Below, one piece after another: positions 40,701 to 48,411 of a DNA stretch of 64,000 nucleotides (positions within the stretch are counted from its first letter, which is position 1; each line of letters opens with the position of its first letter). The stretch comes from Zeimonas sp050187175 (GTDB lineage Bacteria > Pseudomonadota > Gammaproteobacteria > Burkholderiales > Burkholderiaceae_E): NCBI GenBank assembly GCA_050187175.1, contig JBFWXS010000007.1, positions 62,001-126,000 of the forward strand. Direction: 5' to 3'. The notes below the pieces were generated by a model. It worked only from the letters and a program-made list of their open reading frames with translations. It had not been told where the DNA came from and made no database searches. The position numbers and the translations under genes were made by a program.

Positions 40701-41372
40701 TACACCGCCGACCTCGAAGCCGGCACGATCACGTTCACCGATGTCGCTGGCTACAGCCAGCCGGTGACTATCGAACATCGTGTCGAGGATATGGCCGTCG
40801 TGCGCGACGTGCAGATCAGCGGCGAGATCAGCTTCACGCGGGCGCTGACCCACGCGTATCCGGTCGCGACTCCCGGTGACCCGGCCTCTGGGGGTTTCGT
40901 TTCCAGCGCCTTGGTCGCCGGTGATCTCTTCGCCCGGGTCAGCCTGGTGTTCGATCAGGCCACATGGAGCGGCGCGTGGTCGGATGCGCTGGTGGGCAGC
41001 GCCGCCACAGCGACCTTCAACCACACGCAGTACCCGATCCAGGTCACCAATCGGGGTGCGCTGACCGAGCGCTGGATCGTGCGCTTCACCAACAACACCT
41101 CGTTCGAGGTCATCGGCGAGAACGTCGGCGTCATCGCCACCGGCGACACCAGTACCGACTGCGCGCCCAACAACCCGGCCACCGGCGTTCCGTACTTCCA
41201 TCTGCCGGCGCTCGGCTGGGGCAACGGCTGGGCGACCGGCAACGTGCTGCGCTTCAACACCATCGGCGCGCAGTTCCCGGTGTGGGTGGTGCGCACCGTG
41301 CAGCAGGGGCCGGAGAGCGTGCCCGACGACAACTTCACGTTGCTGATCCGCGGTGATGTCGACACGCCATGA
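37785..41372 (+). CDS. Large baseplate/tail protein with repeated beta modules
   Basis: 1195 residues. No clear named family. Several units begin P-G-T-L-S-I or P-G-S-L and continue D-x-x-G-x-L, a Gly-rich turn and G-T-I-D-Y-A-N-G-I-L or G-T-V-N-Y-A-T-G-Q-V. I count about five, near residues 305, 385, 485, 570 and 815. This looks like tandem beta-sandwich domains of a fibre or adhesin. It lies after the tape measure, where a central tail-tip or fibre protein is expected. Confidence 0.8.
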   Translation: MPIQSGDVKLLKSAVMADVPEGGGAPTGVTIADGVSNAIFPDISELDRAGGRVNLRKSFVSVQTGDTDTYFGANVIVAEPPQDQRVSVTLFSTAKTFDTREQAQVRIEAYLNKGPEWAGYLFENHIAGQRVIQLFQRTTDTIPNVGQTLVLIENEGLGTQKEQYVRATSVSVVERTFTYNNDQDYKASVVTVSISDALRYDFTGSPASRTFTRIGSATRVRDTVVADAGTYVGVVPLTQPASVGDFTIKGASIYTQLVPSAQTETPISFVPPYAAAGLPVPGAVAVSYTASHAWTPTVAFNLPGGCLPGSLSIQTDGITIFDDAGLLKTASGAIGTIDYANGILSLNSGSMSGSKAVTYTPAARILRAPQSSEVPITPESRSQSYVGTVLPVPQPGTLSISYMAQGRWYVLSDGGNGSLKGLDASYGAGTINRNTGAFVVTLGALPDVGSSLILTWNVPTQETQQPSTTLKASQTLSLNPPADQAVQPGTLSVTWEYDGAKSATANAAGDLSGAATGRVNIAGSRVEFAPIVLPAVETVLTVNYVVGPKQEDNFAYPSRNGSGQVPVTATLGAIEPGSLEVEWNTLTDEAVLGAYTFQQLMEMGVAVSIWRDPIQIARDNGAGAVVLNGISIGTVNYATGQVAFNPDVTVRIPRPNYTAVAINGTGRWRLNYSGLSYVDAPSVYPNDESGFVKLRYNSPGSTSTLTETFAFAPSFKLVPGVNAQVVTGTALLTVAGAQPWGDNGQGTLREFTPSGWVTRGAINYLSGDVALTSWTAGSANAITRASCVTTVGENISSEYVFRTGAAPLRPGSLSIQFARAVGGTQSVTAGLDGQLAADGVSGAVDHETGLVRLRFGRTVTAAGNESEPWFAAEGVGADGKIFKPEPVAASSVRYSAVAYSYLPLDANLLGIDPVRLPSDGRVPIFRPGGFAVVGHTGRITSSVSNGQTINCARVRLSRVRVVGHDGAVIHTGYTADLEAGTITFTDVAGYSQPVTIEHRVEDMAVVRDVQISGEISFTRALTHAYPVATPGDPASGGFVSSALVAGDLFARVSLVFDQATWSGAWSDALVGSAATATFNHTQYPIQVTNRGALTERWIVRFTNNTSFEVIGENVGVIATGDTSTDCAPNNPATGVPYFHLPALGWGNGWATGNVLRFNTIGAQFPVWVVRTVQQGPESVPDDNFTLLIRGDVDTP

Positions 41373-41429
41373 CCTCGCCTGCATGGCGTGGCTGGACGCC
41401 CCCTGAACACACAGACTGGAACTCACGAC

Positions 41430-42701
41430 ATGCCTGATCTCACCGTCAAATACTTCAACAGCGGCATGGCCGGCGCGCCGCAGGTGTCCAACGCCTGGGG
41501 CGACCTGATCAGCCTGCTCGACGCCTGTCTGATCACCGGCTTCAACCTTAAGGCCATCGACACGCTGACCGCCGATGCCGGTATCGCCACCGCCACCGTG
41601 AGCACCGGCCACGGCTATGTGCCAGAGCAGATCGTGCTCATCGAGGGCGCCGAGCAGCCGGAGTACAACGGCGAGGTCCGGGTGGTCGCCACCACGACCA
41701 CCACGTTCACCTACGCGATCACCGGCACGCCCGTGTCGCCCGCCACCAGCACGACGAGCCTGACCGCCAAGGTGGCGCCGCTTGGCTGGGAGAAGCCCTT
41801 CGCAGGCACGCACAAGGCGACTTACCGGAGCAAGAACCCGGCTTCACCGCAGAACCTGCTGCGCATCGACGACAGCCTCAAGACGCCGAGCTACACCACA
41901 TCGTGGGCGAAGTGGGCCAACGTCGGCATCGTCGAGGACCTGGCCGACATCGACACCATCGTGGGGGCGCAGGCCCCTTTCGACCCGAGCAAGCCGACGC
42001 AGAACTGGCAGCAGGTCGCGGCCAACCAGTGGGGTTGGTACAAGTGGTACCACGCGCGCCAGGCCGGCTACGACAACTCGGGCGACGGGGGCGGCGGCGC
42101 TCGCAACTGGGTGCTCGTGGGCGACGACCGGGTGTTCTACCTGTTCTGCACCCACCAGGCCGGCTACAACTGGTACGGCCGCACGAGCTACTGCTTCGGC
42201 GACATCACGAGCTTCAAGCCCGGCGACCAGTACGCCACGGTGCTGGCCGCGGACGACATCTACTGGAGCAACAGCAGCGCCGGGTACGCGAGCTACCCCG
42301 GCCAGAGCAGCGGCTATGGCCTGGCCATGTCATTGGACTTCACGGGCAAGGTGCTGCTGCGAAATTACACGCAGCTCGGAAACCCGGTGCGCTTCGGCGT
42401 CACCTCGCTCAACCTCGGCAACAACCAGCAGGTGTGCGGGCGCGGGCCGATGCCGTTCCCCAACGGGCCCGACTACAGCCTGTGGCTGCTGCCCACCTAC
42501 GTGCGCGAGGAGTCGGGCCACATGCGCGGGCTGATGCCCGGCATGTTCTGGATGCCGCAGGACCGGCCGTACAGCGACCAGACCATCGTGGATAACGTTG
42601 TCGGCCAGGAGGGTCGCCGCTTCCTGTTGGTGCGCTCGCAGTACAGCTCCGATACCGAAGGCGCGCAACTCGCCTTCGATATCACCGGGCCGTGGAGGTG
42701 A
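41430..42701 (+). CDS. Tail protein, possible fibre or receptor-binding component
   Basis: 423 residues from ATG 41430; an earlier in-frame start at 41388 lacks a ribosome site. Y-F-N-S-G-M-A-G-A-P near the start and A-G-I-A-T-A-T-V-S-T-G-H-G-Y precede a Tyr/Trp/Gly-rich region with many short loops (Y-D-N-S-G-D-G-G-G-G-A-R-N-W-V-L-V-G-D-D). The aromatic and glycine richness resembles carbohydrate-binding tail tips. No family recognised. It is co-directional and close to its neighbours. Confidence 0.78.
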   Translation: MPDLTVKYFNSGMAGAPQVSNAWGDLISLLDACLITGFNLKAIDTLTADAGIATATVSTGHGYVPEQIVLIEGAEQPEYNGEVRVVATTTTTFTYAITGTPVSPATSTTSLTAKVAPLGWEKPFAGTHKATYRSKNPASPQNLLRIDDSLKTPSYTTSWAKWANVGIVEDLADIDTIVGAQAPFDPSKPTQNWQQVAANQWGWYKWYHARQAGYDNSGDGGGGARNWVLVGDDRVFYLFCTHQAGYNWYGRTSYCFGDITSFKPGDQYATVLAADDIYWSNSSAGYASYPGQSSGYGLAMSLDFTGKVLLRNYTQLGNPVRFGVTSLNLGNNQQVCGRGPMPFPNGPDYSLWLLPTYVREESGHMRGLMPGMFWMPQDRPYSDQTIVDNVVGQEGRRFLLVRSQYSSDTEGAQLAFDITGPWR

Positions 42702-42704
42702 GGC

Positions 42705-43085
42705 ATGCCAGACGAAAACGTGTTTGTCGCGTCGCTGCAGCGCCTGCACAGCCCCAACTCCGACCGTTGGAACACACCCGGCCTGCATGACCAGATCGGC
42801 CGGCGCGTCGAAGCGGGCCGCGAGAACATCCACTTCGGTGGCAAGGGTTGGATCGCCGGCACCGTCAAAGAGAAAGGCGTGCCCGATCAGCCGTTGGTGC
42901 GCCAAGTCCTCCTCTACAGCGAAAACACCCGCGTGCTGGTGGCCGACACCTGGTCGGATGCTGACGGTCAGTACCGGTTCGAGGGCATCGACGCCGCACA
43001 GCGCTACACCGTCGTGAGCTACGACCACGAGCACCTGTATCGAGCGGTGATCGCCGACAACCTGCAGCCGGAGGTCAGTCCATGA
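42705..43085 (+). CDS. Tail protein with carboxypeptidase-regulatory-like beta fold
   Basis: 126 residues. I-A-G-T-V-K-E-K-G-V-P-D-Q-P-L-V-R-Q-V-L-L-Y followed by T-W-S-D-A-D-G-Q-Y-R-F-E-G-I-D and Y-T-V-V-S-Y-D is the CarboxypepD_reg-like beta-sandwich pattern, often found as fibre or spike appendages. The ATGA stop overlap links it to the next gene. It is probably a structural tail component. Confidence 0.78.
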   Translation: MPDENVFVASLQRLHSPNSDRWNTPGLHDQIGRRVEAGRENIHFGGKGWIAGTVKEKGVPDQPLVRQVLLYSENTRVLVADTWSDADGQYRFEGIDAAQRYTVVSYDHEHLYRAVIADNLQPEVSP

Positions 43086-43477
43086 CGGTGGCCATCACGG
43101 TCGAGCACAACGAGGCGCGCCTGGCCGGGACTCTCGACTTTCTGGATGAGGGTCCTCAGCCCGCACGGTTGCGCGTCTACGGCGGCGTGCGGCCGGCAAG
43201 CCCTGCCGATGTGCCATCGAGCGGGATGCTGGTCGAGATCGCGCTCACCAAGCCTGCCGGGACGATCCTCGATGGACTGCTCACGCTCACCCAGCAGGAA
43301 GACGGGCTCATATCGGCCACCGGCGTGGCCACCTGGGCACGGCTGGTCAATGGCAACGACGTGACGGCGCTCGATCTCGATTGCAGTGGCACGGATGGCG
43401 ATGGCGACGTGAAGCTGGCCACCACCACGCTCTACCTCGGCGGAGATGCGCGGATGGTGTCTGCCATCCTGGGGTGA
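43082..43477 (+). CDS. Unknown beta-rich tail protein
   Basis: 131 residues. Alternating strands (A-R-L-R-V-Y-G-G-V-R, M-L-V-E-I-A-L-T-K, G-L-I-S-A-T-G-V-A-T-W-A-R-L-V-N-G, V-K-L-A-T-T-T-L-Y-L) suggest a beta-sandwich. It overlaps its upstream neighbour by 4 bases and precedes the next gene by 3. Probably a tail or baseplate component; family not recognised. Confidence 0.75.
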   Translation: MTVAITVEHNEARLAGTLDFLDEGPQPARLRVYGGVRPASPADVPSSGMLVEIALTKPAGTILDGLLTLTQQEDGLISATGVATWARLVNGNDVTALDLDCSGTDGDGDVKLATTTLYLGGDARMVSAILG

Positions 43478-43480
43478 CCC

Positions 43481-45448
43481 ATGTCGGGCAGTGTTTCGCA
43501 GGGTACCGACCTGCGGTTCGGCCAACCCGCGCCCACTGACGCAGATCTGCTGTTCGGCGCCGATTTCGTCGCGTCTCGCAATGACCTGACGGTTCAGGCT
43601 GTCCTGCCCTTGCCGGGCGTCGCCATCACGTTCATCCCGCCCGCGCGGCTTGAACTGCTGGCGCAGCTGCCGGCGCCCACGGTGAACTCGGTGCTGCTGC
43701 GCCCGAGCTTACCGTTGGTGGTGGGCGGTGCTCAAGGTGCGATCCTGCCGTGCGTCGTGTTCGCCTCCGAGGTTCACTACCTCTCGCGTACCCAGCGCCC
43801 TACGGTGGGCCAGAGTGAGCACGTCTGGCAGGTGGCCCAGCGCTCCGAGGATGGGCCGAAGCAGGGTCAACAGGACGCGAATGCCAGGCCGTCGGGTTGG
43901 GCTGTGCCCTGGGGGCGCACGACCGCACGGCCGCAGGGCATCGCGCACAGGCTGCCGCAGGTGCTGTCGGCTTCGCGCGAGCAGCGACGAGCCCACCACC
44001 AGGATGCGACGCCGTTGCGAGGGGCGACGTGGCTGCGGCATCAAGTCGCCACGCACCTCGAGATGGCCCGCAAGAGCCTGTCCCAGAACGCCGGTGCGGT
44101 CCGCGATGCCACGCACTTCCGGCACCAGGACGGCGACCGCAGCAAGCGCGCGAACCGGCTGAGTTTCTGGCAAGGCGGACGGAAGGTCACGCGCGGCCAG
44201 GGCTCTGATTTCCAGAGTGCGCGGGCTGAACTGCGTGGCTGGAGTGGTCGGTATCAGGAAGCGATACCGCCACCGCCCGGGATCAGCTTGCTGGTGATCC
44301 CGGTGCCGCCACCGTCGACGCCTTGCTACACGCCGAGCACGACCTTGCTGTTCGCCGCACTGGCCGCGACCGATGGCTATCTGCTGTTCATCTGTGAGAA
44401 CCACGACAACACGCCCCCGACAGGGGAGCCGGTGGTTGTCCCCATCCGGAGGTTGTACTTCGTGATCAACAACGTGACCCTGCACCGAGTGCCTGATGGC
44501 GCGGAGGTGCCGGTGTTCAACCTGTCGCTGTCGCTGGATGCGGCGTCCTGGACCTGGGGCTTCGAGGCGTCGCTGCCGGCGAATGCCGAGTCCTTGGTCG
44601 ACCCTGGTGCGGCGTCCGGTCCGGTGGAACTGCTGGCCAGCGTGAACGGCACGGCCTTTCGGGTGCTGGCCGAAAACATCAGCCGCGAGCGCATCTTCGG
44701 CGACGCGAGCATCCGCATCTCAGGCCGGGGGCGTAACGCCGTGCTGGCCGCACCCTATGCGCCGGTGATGACCTTCTCGAACGCCGAGGGCCGCACCGCT
44801 CGGCAACTGATGGATGACGTGCTGACCGTCAACGGTGTGCCGCTCGGGTGGTCTGTCGATTGGGGTCTGACCGACTGGACCGTCCCGGCCGGCGCGTTTG
44901 CCCACCAGGGGACGTGGATCGAGGCCCTGGCCGCCATTGCGGGCGCCGCGGGCGGCTACCTGATGCCCCATCCGACGGCGCAAAGCCTGCGGGTCCGTCA
45001 TCGCTACCCGGTGGCTCCCTGGGAGTGGGGCTCCGTCACCCCCGACTTCGTGCTGCCCGTCGACGCGGTGGCCCGCGAGTCCGTTCGCTGGCTGGAGAAG
45101 CCGGCCTACAACCGCGTGTTCGTGTCGGGCCAGGAGGTCGGCGTGCTCGGCCAGGTCACGCGAGCAGGTACGGCTGGCGACGTGCTGGCGCCCATGGTCG
45201 TGGATGCGCTGATCACTGAGGCGGCCGCAGCGCACCAGCGCGGCATCGCGGTGCTCGCCGACACCGGCCGGCAGATTGAAGTGAGCCTGCGCCTGCCCGT
45301 CCTGGCGGAGACCGGAATCATCGAGCCGGGGGCCTTCGTCGAGTACCAGGACGGCAGCGTGACTCGGCTCGGGCTGGTGCGCGCCACCCAGGTGCAGGCC
45401 GGGTTCCCCGAGGTCTGGCAGACGCTGGGGGTGCAGGCCTATGCATAA
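43481..45448 (+). CDS. Tail tip/baseplate hub-like protein with a basic low-complexity insert
   Basis: 655 residues. A hydrophobic N-terminal domain to about residue 100 is followed by an Arg/Gln/His-rich segment (about 105-265) unlike the rest. A C-terminal hub-like domain follows from about 320: S-I-R-I-S-G-R-G-R-N-A, A-R-Q-L-M-D-D-V-L, G-T-W-I-E-A-L-A-A-I-A-G-A-A-G-G. The latter resembles baseplate hub or tail-tip proteins. The insert may be a linker or DNA-binding region. The stop overlaps the next ATG by 8 bases. Confidence 0.78.
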   Translation: MSGSVSQGTDLRFGQPAPTDADLLFGADFVASRNDLTVQAVLPLPGVAITFIPPARLELLAQLPAPTVNSVLLRPSLPLVVGGAQGAILPCVVFASEVHYLSRTQRPTVGQSEHVWQVAQRSEDGPKQGQQDANARPSGWAVPWGRTTARPQGIAHRLPQVLSASREQRRAHHQDATPLRGATWLRHQVATHLEMARKSLSQNAGAVRDATHFRHQDGDRSKRANRLSFWQGGRKVTRGQGSDFQSARAELRGWSGRYQEAIPPPPGISLLVIPVPPPSTPCYTPSTTLLFAALAATDGYLLFICENHDNTPPTGEPVVVPIRRLYFVINNVTLHRVPDGAEVPVFNLSLSLDAASWTWGFEASLPANAESLVDPGAASGPVELLASVNGTAFRVLAENISRERIFGDASIRISGRGRNAVLAAPYAPVMTFSNAEGRTARQLMDDVLTVNGVPLGWSVDWGLTDWTVPAGAFAHQGTWIEALAAIAGAAGGYLMPHPTAQSLRVRHRYPVAPWEWGSVTPDFVLPVDAVARESVRWLEKPAYNRVFVSGQEVGVLGQVTRAGTAGDVLAPMVVDALITEAAAAHQRGIAVLADTGRQIEVSLRLPVLAETGIIEPGAFVEYQDGSVTRLGLVRATQVQAGFPEVWQTLGVQAYA

Positions 45449-45662
45449 CGTCTACGAGCAGTTCCGCCAGCTGCTTCCCAACCCACCGCTGCAGGCGGGG
45501 ACCGTGACGGAGGTCGGCGCCGGCGTCGTCACCGTTCAACTGCCCGGTGGCGGCGTCGTCAAGGCGCGTGGCGCCGCTGGTCTCGGCCAGAAGGTGTTTG
45601 TGCGCGATGGCACCGTCGAAGCCGTCGCTCCCAGCCTGCCGCTCGAACTCATCGAGATCTGA
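45441..45662 (+). CDS. Small OB-fold-like baseplate protein
   Basis: 73 residues. Q-A-G-T-V-T-E-V-G-A-G-V-V-T-V-Q-L-P-G-G-G-V-V-K-A-R-G, then L-G-Q-K-V-F-V-R-D-G, is the pattern of small gp5/gpV-like OB-fold proteins at the tail tip. It is the last gene of the tail operon; a strong terminator follows. Its role at the tip is inferred. Confidence 0.75.
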   Translation: MHNVYEQFRQLLPNPPLQAGTVTEVGAGVVTVQLPGGGVVKARGAAGLGQKVFVRDGTVEAVAPSLPLELIEI

Positions 45663-45686
45663 CCCACCGCTGACCCATCCCTTGAG

Positions 45687-45726
45687 GCCCGCCCAGTTGC
45701 ATACGCGCTGGGCGGGCTTCGTTTTT
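45687..45726 (+). terminator. Strong terminator between tail and lysis modules
   Basis: GCCCGCCCAG (45687-45696) and CTGGGCGGGC (45708-45717) make a 10-bp GC stem with an 11-base loop, followed by TTCGTTTTT. Confidence 0.9.
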
Positions 45727-45738
45727 CTGGAGGCTTCC

Positions 45739-46038
45739 ATGACTGAACCTGAACAACCGACCCTGGTCGAGAACATGCTCCTGATGCGTAAGGAGGACTT
45801 CGACGATCTGCTCGACCGTGCCGCCGAACGCGGTGCGGAGCGGGCGCTGTCGCACCTGGGGCTTGAGAGCAGCCACGCTGCGCGCGACATCCACGAACTT
45901 CGCGACCTGCTGGAAGCCTGGCGCGACGCCCGGCGCACCGCCTGGCAGACCGTCATCAAGGTCATCACGACCGGCATCTTGGCGGCGCTCCTGGTGGGTG
46001 CGGCCATCAAGCTCAAGCTGATGGGGGGCGGCCAATGA
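45739..46038 (+). CDS. Small membrane protein of the lysis module (DUF6127-like)
   Basis: 99 residues; GGAGG 6 bases before ATG 45739. A polar, heavily charged N-terminal region (E-D-F-D-D-L-L-D-R-A-A-E-R-G-A) precedes a C-terminal transmembrane helix near 70-92 (V-I-K-V-I-T-T-G-I-L-A-A-L-L-V-G). This tail-anchored form is common in phage lysis modules, where it may regulate or assist the holin. The stop overlaps the holin start. Confidence 0.8.
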   Translation: MTEPEQPTLVENMLLMRKEDFDDLLDRAAERGAERALSHLGLESSHAARDIHELRDLLEAWRDARRTAWQTVIKVITTGILAALLVGAAIKLKLMGGGQ

Positions 46039-46511
46039 TCGAGACCCTGCTCGGCGGCCTCCTCGGCGGGGTCTTCCGTCTGGCGCCCGAAGTGCTGAAG
46101 TGGCTGGACCGCAAGGGAGAGCGCGGCCACGAGCTGGCGATGCAGGACAAGGCGCTGGAGTTCGAGAAGCTGCGCGGCGCCCAGCGCATGTCGGAGATTG
46201 GTGCTGGCGCAGATGCCGCCTGGAACATCGGCGCCATCGAGGCCCTGCGGGAGTCGGTCGCCGCACAGGGCCAACGGTCCCGCGTGCGCTGGGCTGACGC
46301 GCTCTCGGTCAGCGTCCGCCCGGTGATCACCTACTGGTTCATGGCGCTGTACTGCGCGGCGAAGACAGCGGCGTTCGTCGGGGCGATGTCGGGCGGGGCC
46401 GATTGGGGCGCTGCGATCCTGCATGCCTGGACCGAGGCCGATCAAGCGCTGTGGGCCGGGGTGCTGAACTTCTGGTTCCTGGGGCGCGTGTTCGACCGGG
46501 TGCGGTCGTGA
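46035..46511 (+). CDS. Holin, 3TM family
   Basis: 158 residues. The pattern matches the 3TM holin family: N-terminal G-G-L-L-G-G-V-F-R-L-A-P-E-V-L-K-W-L-D-R-K with H-E-L, then V-R-P-V-I-T-Y-W-F-M-A-L-Y and A-V-L-N-F-W-F-L-G-R near the C-terminus. It should permeabilise the inner membrane to release or activate the endolysin. GTGA overlaps the next gene. Confidence 0.85.
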   Translation: MIETLLGGLLGGVFRLAPEVLKWLDRKGERGHELAMQDKALEFEKLRGAQRMSEIGAGADAAWNIGAIEALRESVAAQGQRSRVRWADALSVSVRPVITYWFMALYCAAKTAAFVGAMSGGADWGAAILHAWTEADQALWAGVLNFWFLGRVFDRVRS

Positions 46512-46984
46512 TCGCGGTGCCACAGGCGGCCATCGATCTCGCCAAGCGCTTCGAGGGGTTCCATCGGGTCCCGAGGGTCGATCCTGGCCGGGCGTATCCC
46601 TACGTCTGTCCAGCAGGCTACTGGACCATCGGCTACGGCCACCTCTGCGATCCGAAGCATCCGCCGATCACGGAGGCCGAGGCCGAAGGCTTCCTGGCCG
46701 CCGACCTCAAGACGGCGCTGAACGCGACGCTGCGCTTCTGCCCTGTACTGGCCACCGAGCCCGAGGGGCGGCTCGCGGCCATCGTGGACTTCACGTTCAA
46801 CCTCGGCGCCGGTCGACTGCAGACGTCGACGCTGCGGCGGCGGGTTAACCAGCGCGAGTGGAATGTTGCCGGCCGAGAACTGCGCAGGTGGGTTTTCGGC
46901 GGCGGCAAGGTTCTGCCAGGACTGGTCTGCCGGAGGGAAGCGGAAGCTGCGTTCTTGCTTCCCCTGGGAGCGGCCAGCGTCTGA
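46508..46984 (+). CDS. Lysozyme (endolysin), glycoside hydrolase family 24
   Basis: 158 residues from the GTG at 46508 overlapping the holin stop. K-R-F-E-G-F-H-R (catalytic E16), D-P-G-R-A-Y-P-Y (D25) and Y-W-T-I-G-Y-G-H (T40) give the E-D-T triad of T4/P22-type lysozymes. N-L-G-A-G-R-L-Q-x-S-T-L and W-V-x-G-G-G-K-x-L-P-G-L follow. The N-terminus is weakly hydrophobic but is not a clear signal-arrest segment. It cleaves peptidoglycan for lysis. No spanin pair was recognised nearby. Confidence 0.93.
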   Translation: MIAVPQAAIDLAKRFEGFHRVPRVDPGRAYPYVCPAGYWTIGYGHLCDPKHPPITEAEAEGFLAADLKTALNATLRFCPVLATEPEGRLAAIVDFTFNLGAGRLQTSTLRRRVNQREWNVAGRELRRWVFGGGKVLPGLVCRREAEAAFLLPLGAASV

Positions 46985-47041
46985 TGGGTGACCTGAGCGA
47001 GTCTCTACATCATCCGACTGGATTCACCTACTGGATGCCCG

Positions 47042-47047
47042 TACAAT
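47042..47047 (+). promoter_or_regulatory. Probable -10 of the defence operon
   Basis: TACAAT lies 34 bases before the first gene of the defence operon, in a gap that is AT-richer than the lysis genes. No convincing -35 at 16-18 bases. The ribbon-helix-helix protein encoded first may repress it. Confidence 0.45.
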
Positions 47048-47080
47048 AACGCAATTGCACAGACACTTGCGGGGCACTCC

Positions 47081-47320
47081 ATGCGATTCACCGACACGAA
47101 GAGCGAGACCCTGAACTTGCGGGTCTCCCCGACCTTCAAGCAGGTCTTGAAGCACGCCGCAGATCATGAGCAGCGCAGCATGGTGAACATGCTCGAAGTG
47201 CTGCTGGGCGACTACTGCGACCGCAAAGGCATTGTCTCCCCTGGAAAAAAGCCACCTCCGGCCCCCGCCCACAAGCGGGTACGTGCAGACCGTAGAGCTC
47301 ACGTGGGAGCGGCATCATGA
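47081..47320 (+). CDS. Ribbon-helix-helix-like regulator heading the defence operon
   Basis: 79 residues. E-T-L-N-L-R-V-S-P-T-F-K-Q-V-L-K-H-A-A-D-H-E-Q-R-S-M-V-N-M-L-E-V-L-L matches a CopG/Arc-like ribbon-helix-helix: a beta strand (L-N-L-R-V), helix 1, the turn S/M-V-N, and helix 2. The C-terminal 30 residues are basic and disordered. It is first in the eight-gene operon, with ATGA coupling to the methyltransferase. Autoregulation of the restriction operon is a natural inference. Confidence 0.78.
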   Translation: MRFTDTKSETLNLRVSPTFKQVLKHAADHEQRSMVNMLEVLLGDYCDRKGIVSPGKKPPPAPAHKRVRADRRAHVGAAS

Positions 47321-48411
47321 CCTTCCGCTACATCGGCTCGAAGTCCAGGCTCATCGACCAGATCACGGCCTACATGGGGCACCCCAATGAGGGGTCCTTC
47401 TTCGTGGACGCCTTCTGCGGTACGGGTGTCGTGGCCGAGGCCGCCGCGGCCTTGGGCTGGAACGTGCGTATCAACGACAGCTTGCACTCGGCAGTGATTT
47501 CTGCGGGGGCACGACTCATCAGTCAGGAGCAGGCCGGCTTCAAGAAGCTCGGGGGATACGCCAGCGCCATTGTCAAACTCAATGCGGCTAAGCCCAAGCA
47601 GGGCTTCATGTGGCGCGAGTACAGCCCCGCATCGCTCGATGCGTGCGGCATCGAACGGCGCTACTTCACCCAAGAGAACGCGGCTCGAATCGATGCCATG
47701 CGAGCCCTCATTGCTGATTGGCGCGAGGCGGGCACGATCGATGAAGCAGAAGAGCGGCTACTAATCGCCGACCTCTTTGGGGCCCTGAATCGCGTTGCCA
47801 ACATTGCGGGTACGTTCGGGTGCTTCCTCTCGAAGTGGACTAGCCAGTCCCAAGAGAAGCTCGCCATGCGCTGCCGCGAGCTCAAACCCAAAAGCGTGCG
47901 TGTGGAAGCGACCGTGGGGGATGTGTTCGATGTCGTAAACGGTGCCGAGGACCTGGTCTACCTGGACCCCCCGTACACCAAGCGCCAGTACGCCAGCTAC
48001 TACCACATCCTCGAAACCGTGGCACTGGGCGACGAGCCCGAAGTTGAGGGCGTGGCAGGCCTGCGGCCTTGGAAAGATCGGGCCTCGGACTTTTGCTACA
48101 AGACTCGCGCCCTCAAAACGCTTTCGCGTCTGGTGCACGGCTTGAAGTCCCAAAAGGTGCTGCTCTCGTACAGCAGTGAAGGGCACATCTGCATGCAGGA
48201 CATGAAGGCCGAGCTCTCGAAGATCGGAAAGTCCACCATGCACCCCCTAGGGTCGATTGGCCGCTACCGACCCAACAAGGTGGCCAGTAGCACAGCCTCC
48301 GATGTGAGCGAATTCTTGGTAGTGGTGGAGCGGCCTTTGGTGCAGCTTCCCACACCCCAAATCAAGACCGTCAAGGTGACAGAGTCCTTCTTCGTGGAGA
48401 GCTGTGCATGA
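47317..48411 (+). CDS. N6-adenine DNA methyltransferase, D12 (Dam-like) class
   Basis: 364 residues. The order is that of D12/alpha-class enzymes: Y-I-G-S-K-S-R-L at 5-12, V-D-A-F-C-G-T-G-V-V at 30-39 (AdoMet site), R-I-N-D-S near 52, and the catalytic L-D-P-P-Y at about 216-220, followed by T-K-R-Q-Y. It methylates adenine N6 within a specific site that cannot be read from sequence. It is one of two methyltransferases in an operon with McrB/McrC. ATGA overlaps both neighbours. Confidence 0.93.
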   Translation: MTFRYIGSKSRLIDQITAYMGHPNEGSFFVDAFCGTGVVAEAAAALGWNVRINDSLHSAVISAGARLISQEQAGFKKLGGYASAIVKLNAAKPKQGFMWREYSPASLDACGIERRYFTQENAARIDAMRALIADWREAGTIDEAEERLLIADLFGALNRVANIAGTFGCFLSKWTSQSQEKLAMRCRELKPKSVRVEATVGDVFDVVNGAEDLVYLDPPYTKRQYASYYHILETVALGDEPEVEGVAGLRPWKDRASDFCYKTRALKTLSRLVHGLKSQKVLLSYSSEGHICMQDMKAELSKIGKSTMHPLGSIGRYRPNKVASSTASDVSEFLVVVERPLVQLPTPQIKTVKVTESFFVESCA

